64,000 nt of DNA from Eulemur rufifrons (GCF_041146395.1 NC_090997.1:35877501-35941500); one strand, 5' to 3'. Shown: positions 11,340 through 54,982, counted from the first letter of the stretch. Notes: generated by a model not told the origin, from the sequence alone. Program-made: numbers and translations.

Positions 11340-12370
11340 CTATCAATACATTTCCAAATTAAAACAAAAAGACCCTCCTTTTATTTCAGTTACCATCCCA
11401 TTTCTCTTCTCCTTCAAAATAAAACAGAGTTCTTATACTTGCCTGTCCTGATCTTTTCTTGATCCTATTTTGGACAGGCTTTTACTGCTCTTGTTAGAAT
11501 CACCAATAGCTTCTGTGTTGCTTTAAGTATCTCAATTTTCATCTCCATCTATTAACATCATTTAACATAGTTGATCACTCCCTCATGACATACTTTTAAT
11601 TTTTAATTCAGAGATAAGCCATAAATACAATATAACACAATGGATAGTTTGAAACACAGTCCTAAAGTGGTTCCATCTACTCCTATTTTGGTGGTTCTGT
11701 TTTTACAGATGCTCCTTTTAGTTTCCTTTCCTGGATCTTTATCCTCTCAGCCTCTAAATTTCAGAATATCTCACCTTTTTTCTACATTCATCCCTTTTGT
11801 GATCTCATGAAACCCCATGGTTTGAAATACTATTTGTGTGCTGACAACTAATTTATCTCCAGCCTGACCTTTCAACTCAAAACATCTCCACTGAAATGTC
11901 TAATGAGCATCTCAAACTTACCAACAAAACTGAATTCTACTTTCCACTCTTTATTCCGAAACCTTCTCCTCTGCAATTTACCTTATTACAAGCCCTAAAC
12001 TTTGACTGTTTTCTTTCTATCATATCGTATAACCAATTCATTTAAAAATGCTGTTTAATGAAATGTTATAGGCTGCACCTTCAAAATATAATCTGAATCG
12101 GACCACTTCTCATCATCTCCAACAATACTACTACTACAGGCCAGGCCATCATCATCTCTTGCTCAGATTATTGCAAAAGTCTTTTTAACTGGTTTCTCTG
12201 TTTCCACTTTTCCACTTTCACTTGTCTATCTTCCACACAGCAATGACCCTTTTAAGGGTTAGATAATATGACTCTGTTCTAAACTCTTGTTTTGTTCACT
12301 GGTGTATCTCCAGCATCTAGACTAGTAACTGGCATACAGAAAATGCTCAGTAAACATTGGTTAAATTAAT
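11340..12370 (+). repeat. Ancient LINE relics (L2 3' end at about 12160-12365; older L1/L2-like upstream)
   Basis: The end of this interval (tgttcactggtgtatctccagcatctag, then ctggcatacagaaaatgctcag and taaacattggttaaat) is a clear L2 3' terminus. The upstream portion (for example aaatgtctaatgagcatctcaaac) resembles pyrimidine-rich ancient LINE sequence, but I cannot assign it to a family. Confidence 0.55.
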
Positions 12371-12469
12371 ATTATGCTGCACAAAAGAAGGAACTTACTG
12401 AGTTTAAAAATTTTAAAAATCTTTCTTAATACCTTCCAAATATGTTTCAGTCCCAAGGTTCCTCGTTCA

Positions 12470-12916
12470 TTATCTCCTTGCTCCTATTCTGAATATGGTG
12501 ATTATCCTGACATAAAAATATGACTGAAATTTGCCTGAATGCCTATCAAACTTTATTGGTTCTTTCCAAGCACACTTGAAATGCGTTACCAGATTTCTAA
12601 ATTCATCCTCTGAATCAGAACAGTTACTTTCGAAATAGGTTCCTTTCCGAAACATCAATTTGGGGTTCTTTTGTCCTTGTTCTTCTGTAATATTAGAAAA
12701 TGGCTCTTTTGAAAAATACTTCCTCCAGAGGGTTCTGAAACAGTATAACAGAATTGGGAGTATGCTATATAGAAAGGTGGATAACCTGAGGTAGGCAGTG
12801 GTAAATCTAAGTCTTGTTAATAAGATGCACATCAGATGTGAAAGTAGTAAATGAAAACATTTCACAATTACTGATGCAAAGTTACCAAACAAGTTACCCA
12901 ATCTTTTATTTTTCCT
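12470..12916 (-). other. Unexplained 148-codon open reading frame
   Basis: The frame is open from 12916 to a TAA at 12470-12472. It has no early ATG: the first in-frame Met occurs in the hydrophobic segment LSHLMCILLTRL, about 28 residues in. The N-terminal half is strongly hydrophobic and could form one or two membrane helices (LSTFLYSILPILLYCF). The C-terminal half is charged (SNCSDSEDEFRNLVTHFKCA, KEPIKFDRHSGKFQ). A plausible acceptor (ttgttttttaaag) ends exactly at the open edge, so it could be a terminal exon. I recognise no family. In AT-rich DNA of this size one such frame could arise by chance. It might also be a decayed exon or retrocopy. Confidence 0.2.
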
Positions 12917-12999
12917 TTAAAAAACAAACAAGATGACAACCCTGATTTTGATCCTGCCTGTAACATCTGTAAATCACAAAAACAGAAGAAAGCCAGAAC

Positions 13000-13950
13000 A
13001 GAGTTTTGTGTGATTTGTGTATGTGGTATGTGTGTCCATCAATTCTGGAACCATGTTTAATCTACTTCTAATTTTATAAAATCAATATAATAGAACAGCT
13101 TCATGTGAACTTTAATGTATAACAACCACTGGGTAGATTAAAAAAGACATCATTTCAATATAATTCCATATTTTCTTTATCACATAGTTCTATGGATAAC
13201 CTTTGGAAAACAGGAAACATATGCTGTCTCTAAATTGCTGTATTACTTATTAAATAATCTACCTAATTGCAAGCTTCAGTCTTTTCATCATTAAAGTTAA
13301 GGGATTGGACCAATGAGCTTTATCTCTGGCTCTAAAGTCCTTATATGTGATAAACAATTTCATATAACATATAAACATGAGTCACTTCCTGTTGAACGAT
13401 AATTTATTGGCTACCCATTAAAAATGTAACACTTTGCAATACACTTGGGGGAATACTTTTTTAAAGTCTCTGACCTTTTGGAGCTTATAATCTAATTAGG
13501 AATATAATATACACATAACAGTAAATTTAATGCAGACATAAATGACATTTCAGGTGACTGATACAACAAAAGTTGCTATAAAAAATTCAAGAGAAGTAGC
13601 TAAGGTTTTAAAAGGAAAAAATTTTAGCAGAGTCTGGTAGAATTAGAATAAATGGAGCAGAAATTAAAACACATTCCAGATGCTGGAGAAGAACATGATT
13701 AACAATCTGAATGTGTATCAAGGGTTCGCAAGGCCTCTGATATAACTGGGTCCCCTGGCAGTGTGCGCTGCAAGAGATGGGAGAGACAAAGACACGGGCA
13801 CAAAAAGGAAGGTGAAAGGGTGTGAGCAATTCAGGGGACCACCAGCATTCCCGTGAGCCAGGTGGCACTGACTGAAATCTAGTACCCATTTTTATTCTCT
13901 TTTTCATGCTATAGATTAAAATGATTTCATGTGAAAAGCTCGTGGGTTAT
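13000..13950. other. Intergenic, nothing assigned
   Basis: AT-rich, with no gene and no repeat that I can name. The 99-codon minus-strand frame at 13608-13907 shows no recognisable domain. Confidence 0.35.
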
Positions 13951-13959
13951 AATGTGTAG

Positions 13960-14560
13960 AAGTTTAAAGTCTCCCATAATAGTCACAAGATGTCTTAGCT
14001 AATTACTCTTTTATGTATAGAAGCAGGAACACATAGCTTGTTACTAAGCACAACTACGCCTTAAGGTATTTATAGATAGTAGCTCTGAACTCAGCAGCTG
14101 TGGCCCATTCGCTTGAGGAACAAAGAGATTAGTACTTCTTACTGGGAGGTTAGCTCCCCATTAACTGAAGCGTTCTACTGACAAAGGGGAGGGCAGGAAC
14201 TCAACCTGGTATTTGGAGTTGGAGCCTGGGTCCCTTCTCCCAGGCTGACATTTTGCAATCTTCCTTTACAGCCGCGGGTGGCTTTCATGTCAAGCAGCTC
14301 TGAGGCTTTTTAGGCATGAGGCCCCTCAGGCTTTAAGGTGGGAGTCTGCTTTACTGTACTCCCAGATGGCTGGAATGTCCCCCAACTAGGCAGTTAACTT
14401 CTGCCTTTATCTCCGGCTCCTGCTCAGGCAGCATTCCTTCACCTCCTCTCCTCCCACGGCCTCAGAAATGGGGTCCCTAAGCCCCGGTGGTCTTAACCCC
14501 ATCACATTTGGAATCGAGCATTGATATGTCGCAGGAACTATAAAAATAGGGGCCTTAGAT
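13960..14560. other. GC-richer block of unknown nature
   Basis: Roughly 14090-14520 is more GC-rich than its surroundings. It contains pyrimidine-rich tracts (tcctcccacggcc, ctcctgctcaggcag) and, at 14539-14546, a TATA-like ctataaaaataggg. It could be an unassigned LTR or a regulatory element. I found no target-site duplication or open frame that would settle it. Confidence 0.3.
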
Positions 14561-14599
14561 GGAGTGAGAAGAGAAAAAATACTGTTGGAGAGTTAGTTA

Positions 14600-14770
14600 G
14601 AAACTTGGAAAGCAGATCCTGAATCTGTCACTTATTAATAGTGACGTGACTGAAGGCAAGTTATATAATCTATACCTCAGTTTCTTTGAAATGGATTTAA
14701 TAGTGTTCACCATCATTGGGTGATTGTGAATATTAAATGAGATAACTCCATAAATGTTAACTGTCATTAT
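14600..14770 (+). repeat. MIR SINE, + orientation
   Basis: Core motifs are present in order: gaatctgtcacttatta, gtgactgaaggcaagtta, acctcagtttctttgaaatgg, tgattgtgaatattaaatgag. Confidence 0.7.
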
Positions 14771-14889
14771 GGGAGAAAAAGGCTAGGTAAGGAGAAATCA
14801 AAAGAAGAAAAATCTAGGCACAAGGTACAGCATATGCAGAGGCAAAGAAGATGGTGTGGACAGATGTCTTGGGGAATTGCAAATTGGTT

Positions 14890-15360
14890 TGACAGAAGAA
14901 AAGATGGAGGATTGAGGTAACAGTGGAAGGCCAATTTCAATGACGAATTTAAATATCTTGAAGATGCCTTAAGGCCATTTAAAGGTTCAAGCAGCAAACT
15001 GTTAAAATCAGAGCTCTATTTCAAGATCACTCTACTAGTAGTGAAAGGCCAAACTGGACATGAGTTACTGGTGTCAAAGAGTCAGTAAGAAGGCTCTTAC
15101 AGTAACCCAAGGAAGAAAGAAAACCTGAATTAAATCAGCAGCAAAGGAGATGTAGATAAGGGGATGGATGAGAGAACCAACGAAGAGGAAGTACCTTCAA
15201 AATTCAATAGAATGTAGTGATTTATTGGATTGGGCAGCTGGAGAGGAGAACTAGGGTTTCTAGCCTAACTCAAGGTGTTGCTCTTGTCATTCACTACATT
15301 GAGGAATCTAAGAGAAACCCCAGGTTAGTGTGGGATAATTCCTGTTTTGGCCTAATATGG
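14890..15360 (-). repeat. Ancient LINE-like repeat (same family as 43.6-44.35 kb)
   Basis: Segments such as aagatcactctactagtag and aaggctcttacagtaaccca parallel caatgtggagaggg and actactgtaataatctaggtg near 44.13-44.21 kb. The shared layout suggests two copies of one old mammalian repeat, probably related to L2 in reverse orientation. Confidence 0.35.
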
Positions 15361-15539
15361 TGAGCATAACTAAGGAATACATAAAGGAGACTAAAGAACA
15401 GATGAGTAAAAAGAAAATCAGGAGTTATTCACAGAAGCCATATGCTAAGGATGGAGAAGGAAGGAAAATGCCTATCAAGTGGAGCAAAAAGATCAAGATA
15501 AGGGTGAATTCACTTGATTTGACAAAAAGGAGTAGGACT

Positions 15540-15700
15540 TGTTCCTGGAGTGCCTACTTTTTTATACTTTGTGTTAAATGCTTTTCATCTGTCACTTCCC
15601 TTATTCCTCAAAACAAAATATGTCAAGTGGGCATTGAAATCCCTATTTTACAGACAAGGAAATGGTAAATGGTTTAGGAGATTAAGCAATCAGAAGGTAC
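15540..15700 (-). repeat. MIR SINE remnant
   Basis: The motifs gtcacttcccttattcctca and ccctattttacagacaagg, followed by taagcaatcagaagg, match the MIR core in reverse orientation. Confidence 0.55.
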
Positions 15701-16289
15701 TGTTTGTATGTATAAGAACCATTATCGACCTACTTCTAAAATCTATACTCTTTCTACTGAATCTTTCAGACACAGGTGACGATGACAGTGAACAGTGCAA
15801 TCCTGACATGAAAGCCTGACTGAAGCTGAAAATGACAATAAAATATAAACATACTGTGTTACAAGCTTTGCTGTGAAAAAGAAAGACAACACATCCCTGG
15901 GATTATTTCAGACCACTGATTCTCAAGAGTGTGGGTTGGAGGCAGGGGAGGCAGTTCAGGCACAATTTGACATGTAAATTTGTAAAGCTACTTTGTGTGT
16001 AATTCTGGTGTTTGAACAAAATAGCTTATCAGGCTTAGAAAGGATGTATGGGGAGTTCAATCTTCTCCCACATTACCCTGGATAGAAAAGCTTGTGATAC
16101 ACAGACAAGCTCCCATTAATATCACTTAAAGTATATGTTTATCTTGTAAAGACTTTTTAAAATTTATAAAATCACCAAAAGGTGAAGGGCATATTTGATT
16201 CAAGGCTTTTCTGGGTTAAGATAGTGCATTGGCCCTAAGAATTTCTCTCTCCTCCCGCCCACTGCAGTAAAATGACGGAAATCAAAAGA

Positions 16290-16590
16290 TATGAGAAAAA
16301 CTGATAGACACATCATCTTGGATGATTCTCAAAGTCATTATGCTAAGTAACAGAAGCCAGTTTCAAAAGGTTACACATGGTATTTCCATTTATAATATCC
16401 TAGAAGATAAAACCATGGGGATGGAAAACATCACTGGTTTACAGGGGTTATAAATTGGGGGGAGAGGTGACCATAAGGGATTATATAAGGGAGTTTTTGG
16501 GGGGTGATGGTACTTCTCTATATCCTATTATGGTGTTAAAACTGTATACTACAGAAAAGAAGTTTACCATATGATAATCTAAAAAACAAT
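16290..16590 (+). mobile_element. Old L1 (L1M) 3' end, + orientation
   Basis: The order ggttacacatggtatttccat, ttataatatcctagaaga, ggttataaattggggggag, gagtttttggggggtgatgg, ctctatatcctattatgg and actgtatactacagaaaag corresponds to the end of ORF2 and the 3' UTR of old mammalian L1s. It is heavily diverged. Confidence 0.65.
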
Positions 16591-16599
16591 TTTTTAAAG

Positions 16600-19394
16600 A
16601 TATGGGCCCGAAATTTGGATAGAGGAGACAGCAACAGATAAGCAATTTCAACAACTTTCTGGAAGACAGAAAGCAGATACAATATGGCTAGTCTGGACAG
16701 AGGAAACTGTAATCTAAAGGGGGATACCAGTGAGAAGTGTGCTGATTGGTTCTACAACCCCTGAGAAGCTCAGATTTGGAGGTAAAAGTTAGAGTAGAGA
16801 GTATAGACAGGGACAGGCCTGAAAATGACAAGTCAAAAATCACATACAACAGAACAGTCAAATCCCCAAGTCTTCTCAGTCATACAAATAGGATCTCTCA
16901 GCTCCATCACTGTCTCTCACAGGTAGAAGACCAGAGAATTTTTATCTGGAGAGATTAATGGAGACAACTAGATAGACGGGAGATGGAGGAGGTGGGTAAA
17001 GGGAAATATGTGTGAAGTAGGAATCAGAATGTGAGGTCGAGGACAGTAAGACGTGAGTTAAAAGCAGTAAGAAACATAAACTCCTGGAACGCCTTTCCTT
17101 CTGCAGAAAACTAGAAAATTCTTCCCTAGAGAAACTAAAAATCTCCAGACAAAAGGTCCTCAGCCAAAGGATCCGTTCCCTACCAACCATTCCCTGGCAC
17201 ACTGCGTCTCAAAATGTGGTCTACCTATGGAGGGTGACCTGCCAACTATTTATTACTTGTCTAAGCTTTTTATCATGAACAGGGTAACAAATAATTACTG
17301 AATGGTGCTGTGCCAATGAAGTCTATCATTTTTCAAGCATTGTCCACAAACACAGAGCTTGGGGGGGGGGTGTTACTCATATGTTGCCACGACTAGCTAG
17401 AAACACCAGGAAAGTTGTCTACGTGAACAAGATAAAAAACAAGCTGAAAACAGCAACAAAAAAATCTTGGTGTTAATAGAGTAGGAAACAAAAGCAAAAA
17501 TACATATGCATACATATGTACACACACACACATACATCCTCAGAAAAATAAGATATTCTGTGAACTAAGACTAGGATATTTTGAAAACCGAACAGAAATG
17601 AAAGAAGTCTTAGAAATTAAAATATTTTTACAAATATGTTATAACTTTAGTAGAAGAAAGACAATGTTGAAAGACCAAACTGAAAAATTCTCTTAGGAAA
17701 AAAAACAGAGAAAACAGCATATAAACAACTGGAGAAAAACAGAAGGAAACCAAGCATCAGTCTAGGAGGTCAAACATCTGACTAAGGTAGGATCAAATTT
17801 CTTGAAAACTACAATGGACGCTAGCAAAGAGTGGAGCAATGCTTTCAAGACTCTGACAGAAAATTATTTTTAATTTGAAATTATATGTGTAGTCAAACTA
17901 TCAATGAAATGTGAGGGTGGAATAAAGACGTTTTAGACATGTAAGAACTCAGAAAATGTACCTTTCAGATACTATTTCTTAGGAAGCTATAAATGTTTTA
18001 GAAAGTGTTCTAGTAAACAAGAGAGTAAACTAGGAAATAGGAGGTCCAACACAGGCGGGTGACAAAAGGAGGTCATGGGGTAAGCACTGTATAGCAGGCC
18101 AAGAGAGCAACCAGTGCAGACTGGTACACAAGGACAACTACAGAATAGACCTCTCTAGTAAAAATGGGGACATTATCTGAGATTTGGGTACAAACACCCT
18201 TCAAAACTAGTGATGGGACCATGGCAGATGTGACAGAGAAGTTGAAAAAATTCTAAGGGGTTTGTAGAAAATTATGTGAGTGTTAAAAATGAGGCAATTA
18301 TTAATTCCAGGAAAAATAAAATTATGCAAAAAAAAGTAATCATGGTACACTGCTTTGCTCTGTAGTAAACAATTATAAACTCAAAATTAAATAGCTAATA
18401 CTAATACTAAATATTATGCTATAATTATATAATAGAAGTGTGTTAGAGAGCTAAATCATCATGTAACATTACCAAGAAGATAATGTCTAAAACTGCATCC
18501 AGCAATAGAATAGGCATATTATTTAGATATACTGAGATAAATAACAGAAGAAACAACTTCTGGAGTCAAAGTGATTGTGTCTCGGAGGTAAGGAAAGTTC
18601 AGGCAGGGACTACTGCTTTTCATCATAAAGCGTTTAGAACTTACGGTCTGATTTTTTAAACTGTATACACAGTTACTTTGATAAATTTTATAGATATATG
18701 AAAGCAAATAAGGCCACCATGGTCTGATTTTAGAGAAGATATTTATTTTGAAATTTCAAATGACATTAGGAGAAAAGTGATTTTTATGTTTACTGAATGG
18801 TGTACTAAAAAGGGGTTCTGAAACACTTCACTAGATCATCCAGACTCTACAAGAGACACTTAAGCATCAAAATTGTTCTTGTAATGCCAATACTTCCGTA
18901 TTCCTTCTACCCTCCCCAGCCATGTTTACAAAGAACAAAACTTTACAGCTTAACCAACAAAGATGTATTATACAATAATTCTGAGGCAATGTTTCCACAA
19001 AGACAGGAGGTAGCAGGCTGAACAGCACTCACTAACCCAACCTTTCCACTGCTCCTCACTAGTCAGGCTTTTCATTTCCTGTGTGCCCCACTTCATTATT
19101 TTCATTATCCTTGCCTCTCTATTTATTAGACATTCCCCTGGATCTAATACCAAACTGAGCCAGTCTGTCTATAACTCAGGTGACAATCTGACCACTTCCT
19201 GATAAGAACAGATGGTTAATGTTGTCAGAGTGATTAATAAATATAAATATGGTGATTAATTTAACAATGAATGACATTTTATCAAATCTAGGCATAGAGA
19301 AGTCAAACCTGGACTCACTGACCTTGGGTTAAAATTTAGTGCTAAACATTAGCAACAACACTAGGCATTGTTATTTTAGCAAGATACTTAAACA
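16600..19394. other. Intergenic between the COX7A2 promoter side and the TMEM30A 3' end
   Basis: No gene seen. 17430-18300 looks like old, A-rich LINE sequence (for example the segment around aatggacgctagcaaagagtgg) but was not assigned. A G10 run lies at 17361-17370, and a short CA repeat with imperfect flanks at 17520-17535. Confidence 0.35.
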
Positions 19395-21915
19395 CGGTGA
19401 AATTAATTTTATTCATTTTTATTAACAGAGAACATACTAACAGAATGTTATCTTTTAACATCATCAAGGTTACAAACAGACTGTCACTAACCAATAAACA
19501 AATAATATTCACTTAATTCTTCTCTTGGTTGAATGATTCTCTATTAGGTAGTACACAGTTATTTTTATCAATTCTTAAACTACCTTATGATTTCAATGAA
19601 ATTTCTTAGCTTTTACTTATTGAATAATTTCTTCTATTGGAAAGCTTTTCATATGTCAAAATATGTTCTAAATGTTAACACATTCTTCAATGCCTTCTAC
19701 TTAATGTAGCTGCCTTAAAATGCAACATGATTCTTTAGAAGTTGAGTATGACATCAATGTTTCCAAAAGATGAGCACAAAGCTTTTAAGAAAGAAAAAGA
19801 ACTGTTTTCCCCTCTCCCACGCTTCACAGGGGTGATATGAATGTTCCATATTCTTCATTTTTTCAACAGGAGTCCCTTAGAGCTCAAATGGCAGAAGATG
19901 GGGGGACAGGGAGGGGGACTTAGGCCATCAATGTACTTGTAAAATAGAAAAGACTCCCAATACATTTTAAAATCCATCTTCTCCACGAGAAAAGTGTTAG
20001 AAGGGCTCTTCAACTTTTCTTTAGCAACACCCTCAGTCCCCCAGTTAGAAAAAGAGATGCAGGATGGGAGTCCTCTTTACACAGCACAAACTCAATCTGG
20101 AAAGACTGGAGGAAATTCCTCCTTCCCAATGTTGCACCCCCAAAAATAAACTGCCATGTGCAAGAGGGACAATTTCAGAATAAATAACATTCTGAAGGAC
20201 TGACAAAGAATATTTTTAGACAAAGAAGATGCCCTATGTACTCAAATGTCAGGATAACCATACATCAAGTACTTCATGCAAGTAATATTTTTACCAGTTA
20301 AAAATCATTATGAATTACAAGTTCTTTGAACTGAATTTCATGTTACACAAAACTTAAGAAGTGTGGCACATTTCTACTATTAACTATTACATTGTTGTTT
20401 CTTTAAAAAAAAAACATATATTAATCAAAATTGATACATTACCCAGACCTTTTGATTTAAAATATAACTCAAAAAAATCATTACAAACTCTGAATAAACA
20501 GGCATTCTTCTACACAAACATGAGTTACTTTAGCAAAAAAAAAAAGCAATTTCAATGCAATTAAGCCACCTCTGATTAATACATACATTTTCATGCATTT
20601 GGAAAAATAAGTTTACATTCACTTTAAGAATAAGTTCCATAGCAGACAAATTACAGCATTTATTCAATAAGGAATATTAAAATAATTCCAGTTAGTAAAA
20701 AATAAAATTACTTCAACCATATATATTATAATTTATCATGTACATAATCCAAAATTTCCAGAAATTAATTAGGTATAGAACATCTTTCTAAAGTATGTCT
20801 TAGGAAAACCAACCAAAAAAATTGGTACCTTAACTAAATAGAATGTGCATACATATCTATATTTGACCTATATGCAAAAATTGAATAAAATGCAGAGGAA
20901 ATTAGGTTACTACTTTCAAAATTTTCTGGAATATAATATTAGTACTTCAGTCAAAACACTTACCTGAAAAATAAAAACAGTTTGAGATATTTCCAATGCT
21001 GAATTAATTTTCTGAATGTTAAATACCACGAATGAAAATAGTCTCCTTTGAACAATCACATCTGATTTCTAATTGAGGCAGAAGATGAAGATCTGCCAAG
21101 CAGTTTTTCCATCTCACTTGTATTTTCTTCCCTTATGAAGTGTAAGCTTCAAGGGAAGTGATCACATTCACTTCCAGTAAAAACATTCCATGTGACTTGG
21201 GGTTCCTGACTGCAACATTTGAACAAATGGAAAGAGGAATTTTAAATTCTCCAACCTGGGACCTACCTGACCTTTTCAGACATGAGCATTATTAATTCCT
21301 ATGCCAGACACAAAGGTTACATGTTCTTTGAAATCAATGCTAAGCTTGACAAAGAACTGTACTGGATAAACTGAATGCATGAACTACCTCAACAAAGATG
21401 GTACTTTAAGCCTTTATATGTGACAACATGAAAATGATGAAGTGTTTTATTTAGATTTGGTCATTCTTCATCTTTCTGTAACTCTGAACCCTAAAAGGTT
21501 AGCAAGTCATTATACTCATACATCTTGTAATCCCTTTCTTCACACAATAGGCACACATATACAGCATTATATGTCAATATAATATCATCAGTACAGCATA
21601 AACATCGAAGCAGTAGATGCATTCACATGATAGAGGCTCTATGCATCACATGGCCTGTCCCAATAAAAAGCAAACATTAGAATGCCATTTTGGCAGTTAC
21701 AGTGTTGATATAATCAATATAGCTAATTTTTTTTATACCCGTCATATATTTTCATAAGTCATCCATAGGGAAGAAGCAAAGGACAAAGACTGTTTTTAAA
21801 AACAAGTATATGCCAACTTCAAAATGACATACTAACCAGACGTCAGCATTCGAAAGCTAGTTGAACAGGACTGGCCTTGATGCACATGCAGCAGATTTGT
21901 TTGCAGAATATAAAA
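19395..21915 (-). other. TMEM30A: TMEM30A 3' UTR (probable extent)
   Basis: About 2.5 kb of AT-rich sequence without repeats that I recognise follows the stop codon. Two tandem AATAAA signals occur on the minus strand (plus-strand tttatt at 19408-19413 and 19418-19423). The human mRNA is known to have a 3' UTR of a few kilobases, which makes this pair a good candidate for the main polyadenylation site. The exact end is inferred, not seen. Confidence 0.55.
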
Positions 21916-52136
<30,221 letters not shown>

Positions 52137-52650
52137 CGACCCCCGGGTCGCGGCTCCGAGACGCGCAGGTGGACCGCCCAGTGGACCCGCCTGCTGACCC
52201 TGACAGGAGACGCGCAGGCGCCGCTGCCGCCGTCACCACAGCCACCTCCGCTGTAAAGGCGGAAGAGGCGGGACACTCTAACGCAAAGGGCTGCTGACCG
52301 GAAGCGAGAGTCGGCGGGAGACGCCAGGGGGAGGGAGAGAAAGAAGGAGGGAGAAGACTGAGGGACAAGGGAAGGAGGAAAAGGAGGAGGATAAAAGAGA
52401 GAGGGAAAAGGCGGACGCACCCTGATCATTTGCCCTGTGACGACAAAGTGAGTGGCTCAACCCCTGGAGCGTGAAGTTACGTTGGCGCACGCGTGGCCCT
52501 GGAGCAAAGCGGCCTTGGCGCTTGCGCCGTAGGCGCGTGTTGATTCCACTGGCCGGTGTCTTTGTTCGCACACACCTGCCTGCTGAATATCGTGGCGACA
52601 GGCGGTCTAGGTCGCCGGTCTGGCCTCTGCCACCCTCGTTAGCCTTGGAG

Positions 52651-53930
52651 CTGCCGACAAAGAGGTCTGTTTGGTGGTTTCGGCGCCAGACAGGTTTTTC
52701 TTTTTCACCTCGACGCCTTCTCTGAAGGGAATCGGAGCATTTAAAAAGCCACCTTAAAGGGGCTTGAGCTTAGTGGGATTGACAGTATTTGCTTGGGTTA
52801 TAAAACCGCGAATTTCTCTAATTAAAATAAATAAATCACTACCTAAGGTGTAAATATAAACTTTAAGATGCATGACGTATGACCCTTTTGTCCTACAGTC
52901 AAGAATCAATGAGTTTGTTAACCCTATTATCTTGTCTCTAATTGAGCTGTTTTCGTCCATTAATGGTCCTCACATCACTTTTACCCTTTTCTGTGTCCAC
53001 GTTTCACTTTTGGACATTGATTTAGGAAGTCTTTTGTGATAAGCTGTACCTTTTTCTTTTACTGTTAGTGATTAAAAACCTGAACGTATTATATAGCATT
53101 ACTATGAAATGAGATCCTCCAGAACAGTTTAAAACCACCAAGTGTTTATTGACCCAAACAAATATGATATAAAAAGCCATTAAATCTGGATACATAAGTA
53201 GTATAGAAACTGTAGAAATATAATATAGAGCCCAAATAAAAAGTAAATAATGGTAACATGTTGATTTTTGTTTGTTTCTTTGCACTTTCCTGTGTTTTCA
53301 AAAATTTCTACAATAAGCATACATCATTTGTAAAATTTAAATGATTTATATACAATCCGCATTATACTGGTATCTTTGAAATCCAGACAAAAGAGTAAAT
53401 CATATCTGAAAACAAATATCCAAACTTTATTTTTTAAGGTGTTGTCTGCTTGGTCCTCATTATTTATAATTAAATGCTTTTTTTCAAAATGACCACAAAT
53501 CTCAAGAATATGAGCCAAATATTTATTTGGCAGAGTTTAGAGGAGTACATGGTGCCTTCTAATAATTGACTTGCTTGGGTTTGCTCTTATACAACATTAT
53601 CTCTCAAATTCTTAGCACTACTAACATGCTTAAGTCTATATTTTGTTTTTGGCAATTACGTTTACTTTCAACCCCAAGTTCAAATGGAAATTATCACAGT
53701 TAATGGAGAAGGCATGGAGTCCTTTTATTTTACTGAGTTCTGTTAATAAAAAGGTATATCACAATATGGGGCATAATGTAAAAGTACTGAGGAGTGAACG
53801 TTGATCTTTTTCTCTTGCCCAAATTCTTTTCTAAGAGACCTGATGAGCCATGCCCTACAAACCATAAAAATCTCATTAAATGGGTTATTAACCCAGTATA
53901 ATGTACCTTACTTCCCAACCTGACTCTGGA
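52651..53930. other. Upstream of TMEM30A, no gene seen
   Basis: AT-rich immediately beyond the CpG island. Minus-strand frames of 60-87 codons here have no recognisable domains. No repeat named. Confidence 0.4.
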
Positions 53931-53934
53931 ATAG

Positions 53935-54331
53935 CATCACATTAGATAGCAGACCCTCTTATCTTAACTTAGGCATTTTTGCAGACCCCTTATCTTATCT
54001 CAAGCATTCCTTTCTACTGACTCCAAGTCTTTAGACAAAGCTTACCTCTTTCAACCAATTGCCAAGTAAAGAATCCCTAAACCCACCTATGACTTATAAG
54101 CCCCCACTTGGAGATGCCCTGCCTTTTTGGCCTGAACCATTGTATACCTTCCATCTATTGATTTATGATTTTACCCATAATTCCTCTCTGCATGAATGTA
54201 TAAAATCTAACTGTAGCTCAGGCACATTTTCTCAGGACTTCTTGAGACTATGCTCCCCAGGCCATGGTTGTACATATTTGGCTCAGAATAAACCTCTTTA
54301 AATATTTTCGCAGAATTTGGTTTTTCCATCA
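53935..54331 (+). mobile_element. ERV1-like LTR fragment, + orientation
   Basis: The segments taaacccacctatgactta, taagcccccacttggagatg, gcatgaatgtataaaatcta, tcaggacttcttgagactatg and cagaataaacctctttaaat follow the 3' half of a MER-type LTR. It has a TATA-like tataaaat and a poly(A) signal (aataaa at 54287-54292) in the right order. The left border is unclear. Confidence 0.55.
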
Positions 54332-54982
54332 ACTACATGTAAGGCAAGTTGTTCTCCCCATTTCTATCTATATTATCATACCCACTGCATTTGATAGTTA
54401 GTTCCCTGATTTGCTATTCCAACATTCTGTAGCAATGGTCAGTTATTTTCCCTTCGGGTTTTTTTTGTTGTCCTGGGGATCTGAATGTTCATGATGTATT
54501 TATCTGTTTCCTTTTTCTTTGGTTTTGTTTGTGGACAGGAAAGATGAGTTAACTCCTTGTCTCTTTTATTAGAAATTCCATTTTGACTGAAACAGACTTA
54601 CAAAACTGAAAGCTTCATTAGATTCTTTCCTAAAACTTATATTTTCAGGTGAGGTACAAATGGATGAAGTTGTTTTTCCAGATCTCTGGATATCCCTCCA
54701 TTTCTTTTTCTACTACTATACTCTGCCACCACAATATGCTTCTTTACTCAGCTAACACATTTTTTTCATCTCTACATCATTATCTCAAAGGACTCAGAAT
54801 TTTATGATTTCCTTGGTCACACGTTGTTTTATGATAGTCCTTACTAGGTAGTTCATTTAATCTGCTGAAGTAGGAATTTTAAAAAGTGTTGATCAGCATT
54901 CTAGGGCAACAAAGGAGGGTGGTTGTCCTCACAATGGGTTACCAGTATATGCATTTTCAAACTGTGGTTGCTAAGAGTAACT

